Notes: generated by a model not told the origin, from the sequence alone. Counted from the stretch's first letter, positions 8,519-17,262 are shown. The stretch is DNA of 64,000 nt from Planktothrix tepida PCC 9214 (GCF_900009145.1 NZ_LN889764.1:48527-112526); one strand, 5' to 3'. Translations and numbers: made by a program.

Positions 8519-9583
8519 TTAGATATTTCGCAATTTTATTTCGAGTGACTGATTATTCATGTTGCTTGTTAATCGCTCTTGATAAAGATACATAAGATCG
8601 TTAATAGCTACTTCTTTAACTTCTATTGAATTAATTAATTTAATCTGTCTAGTTGTTCCTCTAGTAATAATCCAAACTTGTTTATGATGATTATAAAATT
8701 CTTCTGTTGTTCTTCCAGATAATTCAATACTACCTTGTTTCAGTTTATTACAATAATTATTTATTTGTTCAATTTTACTGTTTTCTATATTCTGGAAATC
8801 AAGAGTACAATCATAAATAACTGCTAAATTTCCAATTTTGAAAAAACCATCAGCTTTTCCTGCTTGTCTTTCTCCTGTAAAATTATATACTGTCTCTATT
8901 CCCAATAACTTGAGTAAATAATAAGCATATTCTTCAAATTGTTTCCAGTTATTTGTTGTGATAATTTTATCAAAAAATCTCGGTGATAAATCTGAATCTA
9001 ATTGTATTTGTTTATTCTGGTTATCCTTGTTAATATCTGAAATTTTATTGGGAATTAAATTATTATTTAAACTAAAAGCAATTAACTTATTCATAACTCT
9101 CTGAAATTCAAGCATTTCATCCTTAAAAATACGCATTTTGGTACTAATAAATTCATTTTCTAACTTTTTTCTTTGTGCTATTACAATATATTTAGTACCA
9201 TTTTTTGATTCCTTAACCTCAAAGAAATAGTAATGGGAACTGCTAAAATATTTTTCTTCTAAAAAAATTAGATTGTTTGGCGATAAATTAGATTCTATTT
9301 GATTATTATGATAATTGTTATCGGTTTCAGTAACAGAAGTGTCATTTAAAGAAAAATTAATTAGCTTATTCAAAATCCTTTGAAATTCAAGCATTTCATT
9401 TTCAAAAATACGCATTTTGGTACTAAAAAATTTATTTTCTACCTTTTTTCGTTGATCGATAATAATATACTTAGAACCATTTTTTGCTTCTTTGACTTCA
9501 AAAAAATAATGATGTGAACCGCTCAAATATCTTTCTGTTAAAATAACATTCCTCTTTTCAGAAGAAAACCTATTTTCTGTCAT
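8519..9583 (-). CDS. Tandem PUR-domain protein fused to a restriction-endonuclease-like domain
   Basis: The 354-residue protein begins with two near-identical units of about 65 residues (residues about 15-78 and 106-170), each with YFFEVKE..NG.KYI, QRKK and F.STKMRIF. This resembles the Pur-alpha/DUF3276 fold, which binds single-stranded DNA or RNA. Residues about 200-340 look like a PD-(D/E)XK nuclease: WKQFEEYAYYLLKLLG, then GKADGFF, VIYDCTL and a helix with IEQINNYCNKL. The usual catalytic lysine is threonine (DCT), so activity is uncertain. It is divergent from the C-protein gene and very AT-rich. The fusion is read from sequence; a defence role is inferred from its neighbours. Confidence 0.6.
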   Translation of the reverse strand: MTENRFSSEKRNVILTERYLSGSHHYFFEVKEAKNGSKYIIIDQRKKVENKFFSTKMRIFENEMLEFQRILNKLINFSLNDTSVTETDNNYHNNQIESNLSPNNLIFLEEKYFSSSHYYFFEVKESKNGTKYIVIAQRKKLENEFISTKMRIFKDEMLEFQRVMNKLIAFSLNNNLIPNKISDINKDNQNKQIQLDSDLSPRFFDKIITTNNWKQFEEYAYYLLKLLGIETVYNFTGERQAGKADGFFKIGNLAVIYDCTLDFQNIENSKIEQINNYCNKLKQGSIELSGRTTEEFYNHHKQVWIITRGTTRQIKLINSIEVKEVAINDLMYLYQERLTSNMNNQSLEIKLRNI

Positions 9584-9639
9584 GTTTTTTATCTCTTTAT
9601 ATTAGCTGAGTTATTAAATATAATATCAATAAAGGCAAC

Positions 9640-9674
9640 ATGGAATCAAAGGGTGCGATCGCCATCTGTAAAAC
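9640..9674 (+). repeat. Short internal copy of the J-domain-end repeat
   Basis: These 35 bases match 12008-12042 with a single C/T difference. They also resemble the end of the WD40/J gene at 8384-8420. The copy lies between the PUR-nuclease gene and the C-boxes, so direct repeats flank the 2.3 kb holding the C gene, HNH gene and methyltransferase. Confidence 0.85.
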
Positions 9675-9703
9675 CCTAATGAGTTAGCCTTTGCTCAAAA
9701 TGT

Positions 9704-9729
9704 GACTGATCGTCCGTAGACTGATCGTC
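9704..9729 (+). promoter_or_regulatory. C-box operator of a restriction-modification controller
   Basis: Two perfect copies of GACTGATCGTC are separated by CGTA (9704-9714 and 9719-9729), a 15-base period. This closely follows the published C-box pattern of controller proteins (GACT...AGTC-CGTG-GACT...AGTC). It ends one base before the first possible ATG (9731), as in C genes with leaderless or near-leaderless transcripts. The expected behaviour, known from PvuII- and AhdI-type systems, is C-dimer activation and then repression of the C-R operon. Confidence 0.85.
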
Positions 9730-9751
9730 TATGAAAGGGGATCATAATTTT

Positions 9752-10000
9752 ATGGAACAGTCTAAAACACAAGTTTTAAAGGCTTTAGGAAGTTTGATTA
9801 GACAATATCGAATGTCTATCAGAATTTCTCAAGAGGAGTTAGGGTTACGTTCTCACCTAGATCGAACCTATATATCTGGACTAGAACGGGGTGTAAGAAA
9901 CCCTTCTTTAACAGTTCTAGTTTCTCTTGCTAGTGGTTTGAATATTACTGTTTCAGAACTGCTTGAGAACTTAGAAACAGAGATGAGGAATGTGGAGTGA
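9752..10000 (+). CDS. Controller (C) protein, XRE-type HTH regulator of the restriction operon
   Basis: From the ATG at 9752 the product has 82 residues, the usual C-protein size. AAAGGGG (9734-9740) lies 11 bases upstream. An ATG at 9731, directly after the C-box, would give 89 residues and suits a leaderless transcript. The helix-turn-helix reads ISQEELGLRSHLDRTYISGLERG, with PSLTVLVSLASGLNITVSELL after it, which is classic for this family. It should bind the C-box at 9704-9729 and delay restriction-enzyme expression until the host is methylated. The stop overlaps the GTG of the HNH gene (GTGA). Confidence 0.88.
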   Translation: MEQSKTQVLKALGSLIRQYRMSIRISQEELGLRSHLDRTYISGLERGVRNPSLTVLVSLASGLNITVSELLENLETEMRNVE

Positions 10001-10740
10001 ACCCAGAATCAGCAGAAAGTTTAAAATCTAAACTTAAATCAGGTTCATCACAGTCTAAAGTTTTCGATTTATTATCTGATCAAAAGTGGCATTGTCGCAA
10101 CTGTGAAGGGAAAAAAGTTGCTTCTAATCAATATGCTGGAGGTGGGGGAATTCAAGGTTTAGAACGAGGAAATAGAAGTGGTCGTCCAGGGTTAGTGATT
10201 GAAACCAAGCGAGAAATTTGTCAAGTTTGCCAAAAAATTACTATTTGGGATCGATGGACGGGAGAAACCAGAGAAGCAAATGCTTCTGCTAATCTTCCTC
10301 CTAAATTAGTCAAAAGAATTTTAGAGATTTACAATTATATAGACGTGATTGAAAATCGGCAACGGTTGCCTCATGAGTTAGTTATTGATCATCGTTTTCC
10401 GATGGAACGTTGGGGTAAAAGTGAACCGAATCATGATGTTAATATGAGTGAAACTGAAATTAGGAATAAATTTCAACTCCTCAAAAAAGATAGTTCTGGG
10501 AATCATAATCTTTTAAAGTCGAGAAGTTGCGAGAAATGTATTGAAACAGGAAACCGAGGAACACCATTAGGACTCGAATTTTGGTATTTTGGGAATGAGA
10601 AATGGCCGGATAATATTCCTCAATCGGGTTCAGAAGCCGAGGAAGGATGCGTCGGTTGTGGATGGTATAATTTTGAGGCTTGGCGAACTGCTCTTAATGC
10701 AACTCTAAAGCAAGTTGAATCTCAGAATTTTTTGGAATAG
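9997..10740 (+). CDS. HNH-type type II restriction endonuclease
   Basis: This 247-residue protein has two zinc-binding-like cysteine pairs near the N-terminus (WHCRNCEG, CQVCQK). An HNH/beta-beta-alpha core follows (LVIDHRFPMERWG with the catalytic-type DH, then NHNLLKSRSCEKC), with another CVGC pair near the end. The GTG start overlaps the C-gene stop by four bases, so translation is probably coupled. The 3' end overlaps the convergent methyltransferase by 47 bp. Position between a C protein and a methyltransferase makes it the cognate nuclease by inference; the recognition site cannot be read from sequence. Confidence 0.8.
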   Translation: MNPESAESLKSKLKSGSSQSKVFDLLSDQKWHCRNCEGKKVASNQYAGGGGIQGLERGNRSGRPGLVIETKREICQVCQKITIWDRWTGETREANASANLPPKLVKRILEIYNYIDVIENRQRLPHELVIDHRFPMERWGKSEPNHDVNMSETEIRNKFQLLKKDSSGNHNLLKSRSCEKCIETGNRGTPLGLEFWYFGNEKWPDNIPQSGSEAEEGCVGCGWYNFEAWRTALNATLKQVESQNFLE

Positions 10741-11893
10741 TTGATAACTCTTTCTCTTTCCCTAAACTAATACTATCTAAATAAGGAATGAGAGCATATC
10801 CAATACATTCTGCTAAACGGGGAGGAACTGCATTTCCAATTTGCCACATGGCTTTTTTCATCGTTCCTGCAAAGATAAAAGAATCAGGAAATGTTTGTAA
10901 TCTAGCCATTTCACGCGCAGAAATCACTCGATTAAGATAAGGGTGAATATGAGTTCCACCGTGATTTTCTTTTATGGTCATACTGGGTTTACCTGAATAT
11001 TGACGTTTGAACGCATCAAGATAAGTTTCATAGAGAGAACCTCCGGGGGGAACTTGTGCAATTCGCTGCATATATTCAGGAGAATGGCGAGTCCATTCAT
11101 GATTAATTTCAGGAATAGGTGTATACTCAGGAAGATCAGAAATAGCGGATTCAATCGGTTGATATTGTTCGGGTAAAAGTTGAGGTTTGGGATAAGGGTT
11201 TTGGAGTCCAAATCGATTGGCAATAAATATCGCTCTAGGTCGAATTTGAGGGACTCCATAGGCAGCAGATTCAAGAATAACAACTGAAATATTTGAGTAA
11301 CCTATGGCTTGAAATTGTTCAAATACTTCCTGTTTAATTTTTCCATTTTTCAGAGTTAGAATACCCGGTACATTTTCCATCACAACGTACCAAGGCAGAA
11401 TTTCTGAAACAACACGAATAAACTGTTTAAATAAGTTATTTCTGGGATCATCAGGGTTTCGTTTTCCAGCAACAGAAAATCCTTGACAGGGAGGGCCACC
11501 CACAACAAGATGAATCGGGGGGAAATGCAATTTTTCCAAAGATTTTCTGGGATTGAATTCATGAATATCACCACAAAAATGATTACAACTTGGAAAATTA
11601 TTTTGATGAGTTGCTGAAGCAATGGAATTAATTTCAATACTAGCTACAGGATTAAATTTTGCTTGGACTAAACCTTGAGTAAATCCCCCTGCACCACAAA
11701 AAAGATCGATAAAGTTATAGTTAAATGAGGATACAGACTGATTGTCAATATCAATAAAAACTTGATAGGGATCACGTTGAGTTGTTAATAGTTGCTGTTG
11801 AAGTTTTTCATAGCGACCTGATTTTGCTTTTTTTTGTTTTTTAGGAGTAGATTCTGTTTGTGTAGTGGGAAATAAAGATAACTGTAAATCCAT
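10694..11893 (-). CDS. DNA (cytosine-5-) methyltransferase of the C-controlled system
   Basis: The 399-residue enzyme carries the ordered C5-methyltransferase motifs: I FIDLFCGAGGFTQGL, IV GGPPCQGFSVAGKR with the catalytic cysteine, VI ENVPG, VIII QIRPRAIF, IX REMARLQTFPDSF and X QIGNAVPP. The target-recognition region between VIII and IX is short. It faces the HNH gene tail to tail with a 47-bp overlap. Its start lies six bases from the left edge of the J-domain-end repeat at 11899, so its promoter must lie in or beyond that repeat. It should protect host DNA from the HNH nuclease. Confidence 0.93.
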   Translation of the reverse strand: MDLQLSLFPTTQTESTPKKQKKAKSGRYEKLQQQLLTTQRDPYQVFIDIDNQSVSSFNYNFIDLFCGAGGFTQGLVQAKFNPVASIEINSIASATHQNNFPSCNHFCGDIHEFNPRKSLEKLHFPPIHLVVGGPPCQGFSVAGKRNPDDPRNNLFKQFIRVVSEILPWYVVMENVPGILTLKNGKIKQEVFEQFQAIGYSNISVVILESAAYGVPQIRPRAIFIANRFGLQNPYPKPQLLPEQYQPIESAISDLPEYTPIPEINHEWTRHSPEYMQRIAQVPPGGSLYETYLDAFKRQYSGKPSMTIKENHGGTHIHPYLNRVISAREMARLQTFPDSFIFAGTMKKAMWQIGNAVPPRLAECIGYALIPYLDSISLGKEKELSTIPKNSEIQLALELH

Positions 11894-11898
11894 TTAAA

Positions 11899-12053
11899 CA
11901 AGCCTATTATCAATTAACAAAAAATATTATCCTAATTATAACATTAAATCAGAAGTGATCGCTGTTATGCAAAGAATTAATCACGCCTATGAGACTTTTT
12001 TAAATGAATGGAATCAAAGGGTGTGATCGCCATCTGTAAAACGGACAATTTAA
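11899..12053 (+). pseudogene. Duplicated 3' fragment of the WD40/J-domain gene
   Basis: About 155 bp repeat the end of the gene finishing at 8422. A 56-base stretch (11957-12012) is identical to 8335-8390. The copy has a one-base length difference near 11917, which breaks the reading frame, and its HPD region is altered (ATTATCCTAATTAT against CATCCTGATTAT). No promoter or start is present. It marks the right edge of the inserted restriction block. Confidence 0.85.
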
Positions 12054-12089
12054 CCCAATAGAGTCTGTGAATTGAGTGAACTGAACCGT

Positions 12090-15041
12090 TTAGATTTTGA
12101 GTAAAACGCTTGAATCTTGGCGATGAAATTTCTCAGCCATTGAAGATTTATTTAATAAGCGTTCGGCTTCTTGAGGGTTGAGAGGTTTGGAGAAATAATA
12201 GCCTTGACCATATTGACATTCCAGGGATTTTAACTGATATAATTGTTCTTGGGATTCAATACCCTCTGCGATCGCATCCATCCCTAAACTATGGGCTAAA
12301 GCCACAATGACTTTAACCAATTCACGTTTATTTTCATCTAAGAACATTTGACTAACAAAAGAACGATCTATTTTTAAAACATCCACTGGAAATTGATGTA
12401 AATATCCCAAGGAACAATATCCGGTTCCAAAATCATCAATACAGAGTTTAATTTCTCGATGTTTGAGTTCATTTAAAGTAGCGATCGCCAATTGAGGATC
12501 AGACATAATTGCCGTTTCTGTAATTTCTAATTTTAACTCCGATCCCATTACTTCCGTTTCTGTCAAAATCCGATCAATTTTTTGACTTAAATCCGATGTA
12601 AATTGTTGACCCGATAAATTAACACTCATCCTTAATTGAGGATGGCAATTAAATTTCTGTTTCCATTCGCGTAATTGGCGACAAGCTTGTCGTAAAACCC
12701 ACTCCCCAATATCAACAATTAATCCGGCTTCTTCCGCCACAGGAATAAATTCAGCCGGAGAAATAAAACCTTCTTGGGGATGTTGCCAACGCAATAATGC
12801 TTCAAACCCAGAAATTTCCCCATTTTCTAAATTAATAATCGGTTGATAATGGAGTTGAAATTGATTTTTTTCAATCGCCCAACGTAGATCCGTTTGTAAC
12901 TGTAACCGCCTTAAAGCATCGGTTCGCATAGTCGCATCAAACACGACATAACAGCCTTTTCCTTGCTGTTTTGCTCGATACATGGCGGTATCAGCATCGC
13001 GTAACACTTCTGAAGGTAACAGGTATTCTGAGGAACTGTGAACAATGCCAATACTGCTCCCGGTAAAAATTTGATTTCCGTTCAAATTAAAGGGTTTTTT
13101 GAGAGACTTTTGGACTCGTTCAGCAATCTCTTTGACTTCTTCTGGAAAACCCACATTTTCTAATAAAATTGTAAACTCATCCCCCCCTAATCGGGCTAAA
13201 ACATCCTGATTTCTTAAACAAACTTTGAGCCGTTTGGCAATTTCAATTAATAATTGATCCCCGCTTCCATGCCCTAAACTATCATTAATAAACTTAAATC
13301 CATCTAAATCTAGGAATAACACGGAAAAATGATAGCCGGGTTGTTCTTGACATTGAATAAGAGCCTGTTTAAGTCGTTCAATAAAAAAGGCTCTATTCCA
13401 TAAATTTGTTAAAGAATCATGGGAGGCACTATAACGAAGTTTTTCTTCCGTTTGCTTAAAGCTGGTAATATCAACAATTGAACCTTCATAATATAAAATA
13501 TGCTGTTTTTTTCCATCTAAAATTGCTCTCACATTGGCAAAAATCCAAATCACGCTATGATCATGACGATAGACCTGGGCTTCAAAATTATAAATTTCAT
13601 GGTGTTGATTCAGTAAATCAATCATTTGATAAAATTCTTGATGGTGAACAAACACTTCTCGAATAAATGAGTTATTTCCGGTTAAAGCATCTGGAGACGA
13701 ATATCCTAAAATTGTGGCGAAAGCTGGATTAACTCGGATATATTCTCCATCGCGGCTAATTTGAAAAATGCCTTCAACTGCATTTTCAAAAATACTACGA
13801 TATTTTGCTTCTGCTTGTTTCCGTTGAAATACGGTTCCTAACTGAGTGGCAATGGAAGAAATTAAATTCAATAATCGTTTATCTTCCTGCTTGTTCGTTA
13901 TTGTAAAAAATATTAAAACGACTAAAACTTTATCATCAACAACAATAGGTACACCAAACCCCGCTTTAAGTCCAAACTTGATGGCAATTTCTTTACGCGC
14001 AAAATGATCGGGTGATTCTTGTTCTATATCAAATATCCATTCCGGTTGTTGAGAAGAGTAAATGCGTCCAGTGAGACTTTGATTGGGTTGGAATATATAC
14101 TGTTGATTCAGGCGTTGAAATTCTTCTAAATTTTCTCCTCGATTATATCCAATCGGGCTACATTCAAGATACTTTCCGTAAGGGTGGGGAACCCAAGCCT
14201 CCCCAAATTCCCAACCGATTGTTTCACAGACTAATCGCAATGCTACTTCTAAAGCAGACTCAAAATTACAGGCGACACTGACTTCTTTTGTAATTCGTTG
14301 TAAGAGGAGTAATTCTTCTTCTGCACGTTTGCGTTCTGTAATATCTAATCCCGCACCGACAAAATATTCATATTCATCAGTTTCTTCATTAAAAATTGCC
14401 CGACCATGCCATTCAACAATCAATTCTTGACCGTCTTTGGTTAAAATTCGTTCTTCAGTACGAATCGGTAAACGGCGTTGAATCATCAATTCAAAAACCC
14501 AGGGTAAAGAATCACCATTGCGACGGGGAACAAACGTTGCTGTATAATCAGTTCCCTTAATTTCTTCTAAGTCATAACCCAAAGTTTTTAGCATCATATC
14601 ATTCATCAGTTGCACTTTTCCATCGGCATCTAAGACAATAAAAAAGGCAGGATTAGCATCAAATAAAGTTTGAGTAAAGTCTTTTTCTTTGCCTAAGGCA
14701 ACTTCGGCTTTTTGACGTTCCAGGATTTCTGCCTGCATTTGATTCATAAGCGGACGAATCATTAGCACGAGGTAACTTGCACCCATTGCAATTACCCCCA
14801 TTAAAATACTGGCGGTCGTCCAGAGTGCTGCATGAATTGTTTGATCATCATCACTTTCCTCAGAAGGGGGAGGCAAAATTTGCTCCTGATGTTCTAATAG
14901 GACGGGGGGTTCTTCGTGAGGTTTGAGGCGAAAATAAAAAGGAAATAAACTTCCTAGGAAAATTAACAGACCCAAAATTAAGAATCCTAGGGCAGATCCT
15001 TTAAGGACAAAGGTTTGAAGATTTTGTGTTTTTCTTTGCAT
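12090..15041 (-). CDS. Membrane PAS-GAF-PAS-GGDEF-EAL cyclic-di-GMP enzyme
   Basis: This 983-residue sensor has two membrane helices (residues about 14-36 and 72-94), a PAS domain (about 122-240), a GAF domain (about 250-408), a second PAS (about 415-535), GGDEF (about 545-705) and EAL (about 725-970). The GGDEF motif is intact ([13 protein letters not shown]) and so is the EAL motif (GFEALLRW, with DDFGTGY and KIDRSF). Both diguanylate cyclase and phosphodiesterase activities are therefore possible. The input signal is unknown. It stands alone, followed by the restriction block. Confidence 0.92.
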   Translation of the reverse strand: MQRKTQNLQTFVLKGSALGFLILGLLIFLGSLFPFYFRLKPHEEPPVLLEHQEQILPPPSEESDDDQTIHAALWTTASILMGVIAMGASYLVLMIRPLMNQMQAEILERQKAEVALGKEKDFTQTLFDANPAFFIVLDADGKVQLMNDMMLKTLGYDLEEIKGTDYTATFVPRRNGDSLPWVFELMIQRRLPIRTEERILTKDGQELIVEWHGRAIFNEETDEYEYFVGAGLDITERKRAEEELLLLQRITKEVSVACNFESALEVALRLVCETIGWEFGEAWVPHPYGKYLECSPIGYNRGENLEEFQRLNQQYIFQPNQSLTGRIYSSQQPEWIFDIEQESPDHFARKEIAIKFGLKAGFGVPIVVDDKVLVVLIFFTITNKQEDKRLLNLISSIATQLGTVFQRKQAEAKYRSIFENAVEGIFQISRDGEYIRVNPAFATILGYSSPDALTGNNSFIREVFVHHQEFYQMIDLLNQHHEIYNFEAQVYRHDHSVIWIFANVRAILDGKKQHILYYEGSIVDITSFKQTEEKLRYSASHDSLTNLWNRAFFIERLKQALIQCQEQPGYHFSVLFLDLDGFKFINDSLGHGSGDQLLIEIAKRLKVCLRNQDVLARLGGDEFTILLENVGFPEEVKEIAERVQKSLKKPFNLNGNQIFTGSSIGIVHSSSEYLLPSEVLRDADTAMYRAKQQGKGCYVVFDATMRTDALRRLQLQTDLRWAIEKNQFQLHYQPIINLENGEISGFEALLRWQHPQEGFISPAEFIPVAEEAGLIVDIGEWVLRQACRQLREWKQKFNCHPQLRMSVNLSGQQFTSDLSQKIDRILTETEVMGSELKLEITETAIMSDPQLAIATLNELKHREIKLCIDDFGTGYCSLGYLHQFPVDVLKIDRSFVSQMFLDENKRELVKVIVALAHSLGMDAIAEGIESQEQLYQLKSLECQYGQGYYFSKPLNPQEAERLLNKSSMAEKFHRQDSSVLLKI

Positions 15042-15510
15042 TGCATCAATATAGAATTAAATTAAGAGTTCTATTCCCAATCCTTTGAGTCGGTTGGAAG
15101 TGTAACAATAATAATAATCAATCTTTCAAGATTTCGCCTAAAGCAAAAGCAGAGGACATTAGACAAGGTTGTAGGAATCCAGATTCTAGGAATCTTGAAT
15201 GATTAATTGATAATTTAGATAATTTTGGGGAGAAGTGTCAATTCTATCTCATATTTTAGTATAACGTTCTCTGAATTTAATATTTTTTGTTAAAAAATAA
15301 AGATTATTTGAAATTAATTTGTAAAATTTTAATCTTACTATAATCTTAAAATTGTCAGTGATCTAACTCACATCTTAAGCTAATTCATATCATATTGTTT
15401 CCTTGGGGTTATAACGGGACTTAGAAATAGATTTCCCTTCAGAAATAACAAAAAAGAGTTTTAAAGCTTAATTTTTCCTATAAATTAGAAAAAGTTTAGA
15501 TCATCCCACA
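15042..15510. other. Intergenic stretch, no gene seen
   Basis: A very AT-rich upstream region of the GGDEF/EAL gene. The only recognisable item is 15131-15160, where CTAAAGCAAAAGCAGAGGAC resembles part of the M13-peptidase remnant (15548-15567). It may be a second, more decayed scrap of it. Confidence 0.5.
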
Positions 15511-15714
15511 GCCCAACTTTTTGTTGAACAATATTTTCCGCCTGCAACTAAAGCGAAAGCAGAGGAAATGGTCGCTAATATTAAAGCAGAATTTAAACGG
15601 CACTTAGAACAAAATCCCTGGATGAGTGAGCCCACTCGCAAACAGGCTTTAAACAAGTTGGACAAGATGATGATCTATGTCGGTTATCCCGAAAAATGGC
15701 TTGACTATTGCTAA
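15511..15714 (+). pseudogene. M13-family metallopeptidase (PepO/neprilysin-like) fragment
   Basis: The frame reads AQLFVEQYFPPATKAKAEE ... PWMSEPTRKQALNKLDKM ... YVGYPEKWLDYC and then TAA. These 67 residues match the internal FPP..K..A..MV..I / W M...T...AL.KL......GYP..W segment of M13 zinc peptidases, which normally have over 650 residues. The zinc-binding HExxH region, start and promoter are all missing. It is a remnant of a lost gene. Confidence 0.8.
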
Positions 15715-15891
15715 TAAGGGGGTTTGAAATTTCATAGCTGTTTCCTAAAATTAAGTTAACGGTTGACACTAATCCAAACTTTATGTTTTATTCCCCATCG
15801 CTAGGGAAACGATAAAGTTATAACTAAATAAAACAAAACTGTAGGGGTTTAACTTGTATATCAAAACCCTACAATAGAATACCACAACTTA

Positions 15892-17262
15892 TTAAGGATT
15901 CCTAGATATATTGGGTTTTCTCAACATTAAAGATTTAGGTTGAGATTTAGGGCGAACGCGATAAACCTTGAATTTATTTAAGGCAATACTAGCAGATTGT
16001 GCAACAGAAGTTTGAGGATCTCGTAATGCCTTTTGCAAAATCGGAATAACTTGATGAGAGGGGATATTTCCTAATGCAATTACCGCTTCTTGACGAACAC
16101 GGGAATCAAGATCTTGACTTAGGCGAGTCAAAATCGGAATGATTTGTTGTACTTCCCGACTCAGGCGACGAGAAGCTGTGAGTTTTCCTAATGTTGCTGC
16201 AATGGAATAACGGACTTGAGCGTTAGGATGTTGAACATATCCTGTTAAGGTGTTAATTGCCGCTAAGTTTCCCGATGTTCCAATGGCCAGAATCTGATCA
16301 ATTAATTGTTCTTCTGAAGTTGCTTTTGTTGGGGGTAATGTGATTTTTTCTGCTTTAACAATAGCAGGTTCAGTAATAATTTCTGGAACCGTAGGAGATT
16401 CTACAACTGTAGGTTCAGTAATAATTTCTGGAACCGTAGGAGATTCTACAACTGTAGGTTCAGTAATAATTTCTGGAACCGTAGGAGATTCTAAAGCTGT
16501 AGGTTCAGTAATAATTTCTGAAACCGTAGGAGATTCTACAACTGTAGGTTCAGTAATAATTTCTGAAACCGTAGGAGATTCTAAAGCTGTAGATTCAGTA
16601 ATAATTTCTGGAACCGTAGGAGATTCTAAAGCTGTAGGTTCAGTAATAATTTCTGGAACCGTAGGCGATTCCACTTCAATTAGAGTCACTGATGTTTCTG
16701 CTACTTCCTCCTCAGCAAAAGAACTTTCCTCTGGTGTTTCGGGTAACGTCAGGGTTAGTTCTACTGCTGGAGTTGCATCTTCTTCTACCCCAATAGAAGA
16801 CTCAACCTCTTCCTCAACAAAAGATGGACTCAGTTGCTCAACCTGTGCTTGAGTTGCTTGCAATTCAGCCGTCAGTTGTTCCACAAGGGTTTGATACTGA
16901 GTCAACCCTTGATTAAGTTCTGTAACTTGAGCTTCAGATGCGGCCAGGGATTGACTCATCTGTTGAATTTGAGAATCCTTTTCCTGTAACTGCACCCCCA
17001 TCTGTTCCCGTTCAACGAGATATTCAGTTTCTACCGTTTGTCTAATTTGCTGAAGTTGGTTTTGATGTTCCTGTTGTAACTGTTGAATTGTTTGTTGTTG
17101 ACGAATCTGATGGGATTTTTCCTGTTCCTCCCGTTCCCGACGAATTCTCTCTTCTATACCTTCTTTTTGCTTGGAGTTCTGTTGTTGAAACACCAGATAG
17201 GCAATTCCCACCCCAACCACAACCCCAATAATTAACATCACCACTAAATTGCCCCAAACCAT
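15892..17262 (-). CDS. Membrane-anchored coiled-coil protein with 15-residue repeats and C-terminal HEAT repeats
   Basis: The start is placed at 17262 because AGGAG lies seven bases upstream; a longer frame to 17349 would overlap the acyP start. The 456-residue product has one membrane helix (residues about 5-24), a long glutamine/glutamate-rich coiled coil (about 30-145), a spacer of seven 15-residue repeats (ESPTVPEIITEPTVV type) and C-terminal HEAT-like repeats (VRYSIAATLGKL, VRQEAVIALGNI, VAQSASIALNKF). HEAT repeats bind partner proteins. The function is unknown; a scaffold role at the membrane is inference. Confidence 0.75.
   Translation of the reverse strand: MVWGNLVVMLIIGVVVGVGIAYLVFQQQNSKQKEGIEERIRREREEQEKSHQIRQQQTIQQLQQEHQNQLQQIRQTVETEYLVEREQMGVQLQEKDSQIQQMSQSLAASEAQVTELNQGLTQYQTLVEQLTAELQATQAQVEQLSPSFVEEEVESSIGVEEDATPAVELTLTLPETPEESSFAEEEVAETSVTLIEVESPTVPEIITEPTALESPTVPEIITESTALESPTVSEIITEPTVVESPTVSEIITEPTALESPTVPEIITEPTVVESPTVPEIITEPTVVESPTVPEIITEPAIVKAEKITLPPTKATSEEQLIDQILAIGTSGNLAAINTLTGYVQHPNAQVRYSIAATLGKLTASRRLSREVQQIIPILTRLSQDLDSRVRQEAVIALGNIPSHQVIPILQKALRDPQTSVAQSASIALNKFKVYRVRPKSQPKSLMLRKPNISRNP
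16367..16681 (-). repeat. Seven in-frame 45-bp tandem repeats
   Basis: Seven head-to-tail 45-bp units, each starting (G/A)GTTCAGTAATAATTTCTG or close to it on the + strand, encode a 15-residue unit in the HEAT protein. The units differ at few bases (GGAACC/GAAACC, ACAACT/AAAGCT), so expansion looks recent. Length should vary between strains. Confidence 0.95.

Noticed and set aside
16340..16852. 170-codon + strand open frame rich in serine and threonine
   Set aside because: It is the antisense of the 45-bp repeat array; the minus-strand gene has a Shine-Dalgarno, a membrane helix and HEAT repeats.
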